64,000 nt of DNA from contig NC_090319.1 of assembly GCF_040869045.1 (NCBI RefSeq), forward strand, positions 52,920,779 through 52,984,778. The letters are read 5' to 3'. A model generated the notes under the pieces. That model did no database searches, was not told the DNA's origin, and was given only the letters and a program-made list of their open reading frames with translations. The stretch comes from Eurosta solidaginis (lineage: Eukaryota; Arthropoda; Insecta; Diptera; Tephritidae). Shown one piece after another: positions 58,205 through 64,000 of the stretch (positions within the stretch are counted from its first letter, which is position 1; the number at the start of each line of letters is the position of its first letter). The position numbers were made by a program, and so were the translations under genes.

Positions 58205-59665
58205 TATAAAGTACTAGCAGAACCGGCAGACGTTGTTCAACCCTAAATTTTTGGTCTATCTGCATACATTTTAATAAGCTTTTTCCGTCTAACTCTGCCC
58301 TCGCCCCTCTACACTTTTTCCTAATCTTTGTATTCACTCCTCCCTCCGTATTTTTCGCTTCATCCACCATCTTCGTCTCATTCTATCTCTTTATCAGTCT
58401 TTTCCTTCTCTCTTTTCTCTTCTCTCAAGTTTTTCTCATTCTTTGTGGTATGTATTTTGTTCCAGTCCCATTCCGAGTCTCAGTCCCAGTCCCACTCCGA
58501 GTCTCAGTCTCAGTCCCAGTCCTAGTCCTAATCACAGTCCCAGTCCGTCTCTGGTCTACTTCCCGGAAAAAAGCATCGTAAATACTAATATAGGCAAATT
58601 TATATACCAAATTTCAGGCAAATCGAATAGGACGTAAGTAAATAGGTATGTGGGTATTATTAATTCATGTCTTTATTTCGGCTTCGCATGCATATTTATC
58701 AGTTTTGCCAGGTTGATGCGACTAAATCGAATATCACAATGAAAATTACTTTAAAGCTCTCAGCAACAGCTTTCATTTGATATCCATAATACAAACACAT
58801 TCTAGGGGTATCCGGGTCCATGTCTTGGCCTATATCTCGAGACCCTAGTCACCAAGTGGTGTAAAACTTACTCTGTACTAAAGCACACATCAACAGCTTC
58901 AATTTGATACCCATAATGTAAAAACACATTCTAGGTATATGCGGCTCCACGTTTTTGCCTATATCTCGAGACCCTAGTCACCCAGCGGTATAAAACTTAC
59001 TCTGTACTAAAGCACACATCAACAGCTTCAATTTGATATCCATAATTTAAAAACACATCCTATTGTTAACCTTATCCACGTTTCTGCCTATATCTCGAGA
59101 CCTTAGTCACCAATAGGTAAAAACTACCCTGTACTAAAGCACTCATCAACAGATTTCATTTGATATCCATATTGTATAAACACATTCTAGGGGTGCCCGG
59201 TCCACGTTTTGGCCTATATCTCGAGACCCTAGTCACCCAGGGCTACGAAAAATACCCAGTATCAAAGTACTCATAAACAGCTTCCATTTGACACCCATAC
59301 TCTACAAACATATCCCAGGATTACCCAGGTCCACGTTTTGACCCTAGCCAGAACGGGATAAAAAGTATCCCATGTCCGTTCCCTGGTTCTGAGCTACCTC
59401 TCCACCAATTTCCATCCTAATCGGTTCATCCGTTCTTGAGTTATGCGCAGTGTAACTAACACCACTTTCTTTTATATACATATTTGAATTTTTTCTAAAA
59501 AAAAATCATAACTCAAGAATGGCGAAACCGATTTCAAAATCAACTAACCATCATCTCTCCTTCCTGTATCTTTCCTAAAAATTTCATGGCAATCTTTCTA
59601 TCCGTTCTAGAGTTATGGAGTGACAATCAAAATGCACACTTCTTTTTATATATATAGATATGTGA
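58205..59665. mobile_element. Dispersed repeat with 128-bp-type array
   Basis: Starts 'actagcagaaccggcagacg', a motif I recall from abundant insect repeats, and ends near 'cttctttttatatatataga'. Contains a (CAGTCCC/GAGTCT)n stretch at 58463-58550, and 58740-59330 with about five copies of 'cagcttcaatttgataccca' ... 'tatatctcgagaccctagtc' text at a 129-bp spacing (58891, 59020), related to the 9290-10720 array. No ORF of note. Confidence 0.65.
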
Positions 59666-59814
59666 AGCCCCATTGGTTTATATATTACATTTTTAAAATC
59701 AAAATCTCCTGCTAAAAAAGGTGCAAAACCTAACTACATTTTTTCATTTTCGTACATAACTACACTCCCTTTTGTGATTCAGGATTTCAGGCAAATTTTG
59801 AAAAAACTCCGAAC

Positions 59815-59928
59815 ATCAATTCCATCATTATACTTCATTCGAGTGCCTATTTTCACGGCCCACGAGTGCCTTCCACTCTATTCGCAACATAACCTCAAAT
59901 TAAGCTGCCAAACTATATAGTAAACAAT
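59815..59928 (-). mobile_element. hAT-like MITE terminal fragment
   Basis: Reverse-oriented left end of the MITE family ('cgagtgccttccactctatt' to 'aactatatagtaaacaatg'). The rest of the element is missing. Confidence 0.75.
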
Positions 59929-60388
59929 GCCACTGGCTCCGTGGTATGCCCTGGTTGGTCTATCGAGCCCTCCATATATGTATTTATTTAGAACTGACGT
60001 CGGTATGTCCTACATTGATGGGTTTCCTTCGAAATTCCTGTATCGCAACCAATATTGAAGATATGTATCCCCATTTTAAATACCATGCGTCGAAAATCAG
60101 CCCTGATCTGACATACCCTAATCTCTAGTATAAAGCACATAAATGACTCCGAAATGAGCGTAGTGTGATTCTGATTGGACTCCTATTTAGGCTCACATAA
60201 TGCTCATATCGAACGACAATTGCAAGAAGGCAAATACACTCATTCCTGACTCATAAATGAGCGTAGAGGCTCCGAATTATGACTCTCTTGACTGCAAATG
60301 TTTCCTGGGTCTCTCCTAAAATAAAGTATGTAAATTGGATATTTATTTAAATTTCTTTTTTGTTAAGAAATTTGAAAGATGGATGCCA

Positions 60389-60720
60389 ATAAAAATAAAA
60401 TGTAAGGCGCGATAACCTCTGAAGAGATTTTAGGCCGAACTTCTCTTCCAATTTGCTTCGTGCTCCTTTTTAATTTTTCCTACAAAATTGACGGGACGGA
60501 CCTACTTGTTTAATGCAGACTCCGAACGGCATCTGCAAGGCAGATGAGTTTTCACTGAGAAGCTTTTCATGGCAGAAATACACTCGGAGTGCTTGCCAAA
60601 CACTCCCCAGGGGCGACGCCGCTTAGAATAATTTTCTTCTAATTGAAAAAACTTGGTTTTAAAATGTTGATGTTCCTTTGCCCGGGGCGTGAACCCAGGA
60701 TCATCGGTGTGGCGATCCGA
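60389..60720 (-). mobile_element. tRNA-head SINE, copy 2
   Basis: Same body as 4540-4882 ('aggcgcgataacctc', 'ccgaacggcatctgcaaggc'). The tRNA-like head at the right end is diverged or truncated after 'gtgaacccaggatcatcggt'. Downstream to 61270 lies the probable 3' flank of seipin. Confidence 0.8.
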
Positions 60721-61271
60721 TATAACATTCAATTAATGAAGGATTGTATCTAAGGTTTTTTAGTTTTAAGGAATTATTTATTTTGTTTGACATAAACAAC
60801 TTTGTTCTTTCATATAAACAGTGTATTATTTAATAGTGAAGTAGGAGATTAGTTCAATTTTGTGCTTAGTCTCAGTTGTTTACTTAATAATATCATATAT
60901 ATGTAAAATGTAAACATTAATAAATTTGTAGTTTAACATCTATAGCGAAGCAGTTATGAATACGCTCGACGACACAGTAAAGCGTGATCCGATGCTATAA
61001 TTTACCACTATCTTTAGATGCCCTAGCATAGCGTTTATCAAGTGCTGTGTCCCCAATCTTAACATCAGACTATTATGTATATTCTATAACTGAAACTAAA
61101 ATATACAACATACGTACATACACATGGTATACAATAATATTATACTCACGTTATGTACAATGCTTGTATTACATAACATTAAGACTTAAAAAGAAAAAGC
61201 TTAATACATAGCTAAAATGATTCAAAGTCGTATACGCTGCTAGGCTTCAGTCAAGAAGAAGAAAGCGACTG

Positions 61272-62525
61272 TTATGTTCTACGTAGACGCAATTCTTGTT
61301 GTTCTTCCGTAGACAATATTGGCTTTCTTCCCAGCAATTCCTCTTTGCTGCTGCTGCGGCTATCAGTACTTCTGCCACCAATTTCTTCTATTTCCGAAGA
61401 ATTATCATCCAGGTAACTAAGATCTTCATCATCACGGAGACCACTTTTTGACTCCATCGCTTTACTGGCTTTACTTTGTAACGTTTGCGTAAATTCGGCA
61501 TATTTTTTGCGGAAATTATGCAACCACGTTGTATCGGACCAGTGATACCAGCTCAACAGGAATATTACCAATATAAAGAATAAATTCGTGCTGATTGCTG
61601 TTAAGAATGTTATTGAAATAAATTTAAATCAATTTGCATATCTAAAAATGTAAAAGAAGTTAAACTTACCAACAACAGCTGAAAGTATTGGCCAGTTATG
61701 CATAATATATCGTAACCCAGTAAAATCAGCAACTATGTGTAAAGATACCGTATAAAATTGGATCTTTTGTGATTGTATCTCTACGTAAACATCTGTTATG
61801 GGATGTTGTCGCTCTTCCAAATAATTTCCAAATATTTCCACTGGTATTCGTTGAAATTCTTCCTTTAACCCCAATACAAACAGTGGACTTAGCGCCCATG
61901 TAGTGATTGTACGTATGAGAGGCGAACGATAGCGCATCATTGCCGAACGACAAGATTGTCCACGCAATAAAGCCTGGGTATCCCGCATCTCTCCGCAAAC
62001 CATAAACATTCCTAATTCTAAATTTTGTGGTGATTCAGGCATATCGATTTGCACAATTACACGATAGGCTTGACCTACCATGAGCAGTTGCTGTTTTTTC
62101 GTAAGCGAAACATGTGCATTGGGAAATGTACACGGTGTGCTTGAATCTAAGCAAGATCTACGAAAAAGATAAAGTAAATATTTTTTTATTTCAATTTCAT
62201 TTACATAAGTTTTAAAGATATCAAACTCTCTTGATACTAACTTAAATTGCATGTGTGCGGGTCGAGTATGCGATATTGCCGGCATGTAGGTATAATAAAA
62301 GGCAACATACAAAAAAACAGCTATCCATATAATAAATATAACAACGAATGCTATAAGTCCAATACGCAAAACCCATTCTTTGACGCTGTCAACCTTTTCA
62401 TCAGCTCTACACTTGAGTTCATAATATACTTTGTAGCCTAATTTAAGTGCAGGGCGTATTAATAAACGGCGCCCTAGTCCCAATGGATCAAGTATAAAAA
62501 CAATTAGTCGCAATATGAAATTCAT
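61272..62525 (-). CDS. Seipin: Seipin (ER lipid-droplet biogenesis protein)
   Basis: Three coding exons: 62525-62242, 62157-61670 and 61597-61272 (1098 nt, 365 aa). Introns are 62158-62241 (84 bp, GTTAGT...CGTAG) and 61598-61669 (72 bp, GTAAGT...ACAG). Seipin organises lipid-droplet budding in the ER membrane. An N-terminal cytosolic segment precedes TM1 (about residues 54-77, IGLIAFVVIFIIWIAVFLYV). The conserved luminal domain has STPCTFPNAHVSLTKKQQLL, IDMPESPQNLELGMFMVCGE, SCRSAMMRYRSPLIR and EERQHPITDVYVEIQSQKIQ. TM2 follows (about 258-277, AISTNLFFILVIFLLSWYHW), then a Ser/Glu-rich cytosolic tail. Length is close to the Drosophila protein as I recall it. Intact, with no stops. Confidence 0.95.
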
Positions 62526-62777
62526 TTCGTATATAAACGGCTCAAAGGTAAAACTGTTGTTTGTTGATGAGTTGAAATCCGTATGGAAACTAATCGATCT
62601 GCAGCTATTGTGCAGACTGCTATGCTACTTAAATTTCGTTTATTATGTATGCACTTTCGACCTATAATATAAATTTGTTTATATTAGGATAGATGTTTGG
62701 TAATTAGAATAGCTCTTCAGCAATCAGAAGTCTTATCAGTTATGCCGGGCAACCATTCTCTACTTCGCGGTCATAGC
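62526..62777 (-). promoter_or_regulatory. Seipin 5' flank
   Basis: About 250 bp between the start codon and a MITE. It presumably holds the 5' UTR and core promoter, but I see no clear TATA box or initiator. Confidence 0.4.
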
Positions 62778-63176
62778 CATTGTTTACTATATAGTTTGGC
62801 AGCTTAATTCGAGGTTATGTTGCGAATAGAGTGGAAGGCACTCGCAGGCCGTGAAAATAGGCACTCGAATGGAGTGGAATGAAGAACAGTAGGAAGACTA
62901 GAGTTACATTGGATCAATCATTGCATCAATATTAAAGATAAATTTAGAAAAAATAATTAAATACTTGAGTATAAGCAAACATTTTCTTTCAATTACTGCA
63001 ATTAAGGTGTTCTAGATGCTATATATTCCAAAATTATAACATTTTATGTCTGTTTAAAAATGTAACTTCAATTTCCCTAAGATTTCCGTAATATTGCCAT
63101 TAGTGATGGTTGTGTGTGTGTGTGCAAATTTTGAGCGATCAGCTGTTAGTTGCGCTAGTTGGTAAAGTTTACAATG
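62778..63176 (+). mobile_element. hAT-like MITE, 399 bp, full length
   Basis: CATTGTTTACTATATAGTTT to GTTTACAATG, with perfect 8-bp duplication GTCATAGC (62770-62777, 63177-63184). Only the outer CATTGT--AC is inverted between the ends. The best reference copy for the family found at 20956, 22466, 23796, 49629, 54642 and 59815. Confidence 0.92.
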
Positions 63177-63289
63177 GTCATAGCGACTAATACAAACACT
63201 CTCTCACTGGGTGCTATATTTAAATGCGATAGTACAAGCAGAGTGAATGAGAATATTTTGCTCTTTGTAGCTGAAGAATAAAACAAAAA

Positions 63290-63496
63290 TTGTTGTTTTT
63301 CGAACTATGCATAAACAAAACTGTAAAAAGCGAAACGCGCTTTAGATATGTGCAGAACAACGATAGGTTGACGTACGGCGATTTTTATTCCCTAATTTCC
63401 ATGTATATCGATAATGCACGACAAGAACTCGACCAGACGAACTATGTCGAGAAAACCACATATCAGAAGATTTCGCAATGTGCATTTAAATATTAG
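63290..63496 (+). CDS. Hypothetical 68-aa ORF
   Basis: Protein-like composition toward the end (YGDFYSLISMYIDNARQELD, TNYVEKTTYQKISQCAFKY) and less AT-rich than its flanks. No domain recognised. Could be a terminal exon or an element remnant. Confidence 0.25.
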   Translation: MLFFELCINKTVKSETRFRYVQNNDRLTYGDFYSLISMYIDNARQELDQTNYVEKTTYQKISQCAFKY

Positions 63497-63632
63497 ATTA
63501 ACTGTTTTTTATGACGTATCAATTAACCCTTTTGCCCTTTTTTTCCTCGCTTTTTTTCATTTGCTCAAGGGTCAACTGTGACGTAAATGCGCAGAACGAA
63601 GCAATTTTGAACTTGCGACAAAGAGGATAAAT

Positions 63633-63950
63633 ACAATAAGAGGCGTCACTCGTTATTTTTTTGGCATTTACTCGATGTATACTGAGAGGTAGTCGCTAAT
63701 TTTTTTTTGGGCGAGATGTTTATAAATGTCTTCTATACATTTTCCTAGGGTATTTGTGTTTATTTTTCGACTGTATTTAATTTATTTATTTAATTCTCTT
63801 TCCAAAAATCACAGTTGCACAAAGGGCATACACGGCATGGATAAATGCGTGACAATTAAAAATGTCCCTCTCAGAAAACATTCGGCATCAATTTTTTTCA
63901 ATTTCCAGCGAGATACTCGCCACAAAATAACGAGTGACGGCTCTTATTGT
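63633..63950. mobile_element. MITE with ACAATAAGAG ends
   Basis: ACAATAAGAGGCGTCACTCG (63633) is matched in inverse near 63921-63950 (GAGCCGTCACTCG variant), with about 28 bp of similarity. No clear target duplication or coding sequence. Confidence 0.6.
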
Positions 63951-64000
63951 TTTGAATACGTTATGACTAAAAGACTTATTTTTTGTGGAATATGTTTGTA

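Noticed and set aside
61629..62525. Single 298-codon seipin ORF without splicing
   Set aside because: It includes an 84-bp intron with good splice sites and stops just inside the second intron, losing TM2. The three-exon model restores both membrane segments and the conserved order.
1..64000. Bacterial-type operons, rRNA genes or CRISPR arrays
   Set aside because: None seen; introns, SINEs, MITEs and insect retrotransposons show eukaryotic nuclear DNA.

Overview
The window looks like repeat-saturated, AT-rich genomic DNA of a dipteran insect, most likely a tephritid fruit fly. The evidence is a spliced seipin gene very close to the Drosophila protein, insect-type retrotransposons (Ty3/gypsy, Jockey/Loa-like, I-like), and repeat families I recall as abundant in tephritids (a tRNA-head SINE, and a 128-bp-period repeat ending in a 'GGTTACACCCGAACTTAGCC'-type tail). 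The species cannot be settled from sequence alone. Only one intact host gene is clearly present: seipin, minus strand, 61272-62525, three coding exons.

Layout. 1-770: right end of an 89-bp minisatellite array. 991-1437: 224-bp tandem duplication. 2501-4991: hAT-type element with an 8-bp target duplication, holding an inner element, a foldback MITE and a SINE. 5224-7635: decayed minus-strand genes of unknown origin, two of them paralogous. 7570-10840: repeat family with tandem arrays. 11600-11880: Harbinger transposase remnant. 12226-20955: a Jockey-like retrotransposon split by a 7.1-kb inverted-repeat-bounded insert. That insert contains a Loa-like retrotransposon, which in turn contains a recent gypsy element with indistinguishable LTRs, a gag-pol frameshift signal and a deleted reverse transcriptase.

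20956-49787: nested insertions in hAT-like MITE sequence: another hAT (22564-24584), an inverted LTR structure with 4-bp target duplication, a 2.78-kb unit in three tandem copies (23441-31782), and then a head-to-tail chain of Helitron-like elements (30231-49628), each carrying 18 to 56 copies of the 89-bp minisatellite between conserved ends. This chain is the most striking structure in the window.

49788-53760: more nested MITEs and an I-like non-LTR 3' end with a 19-bp target duplication. 54465-55462: an unidentified coding-like stretch split by a MITE. 55730-61000: intergenic sequence, a second 128-bp-type array and a second SINE. 61272-62525: seipin, with a MITE about 250 bp upstream of its start codon. 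62778-64000: MITEs and one small ORF.

The elements do not form a pathway. They record serial transposition, and target-site duplications allow much of the order to be read. The long ORFs across the minisatellite follow from its stop-poor composition and are not annotated as genes.
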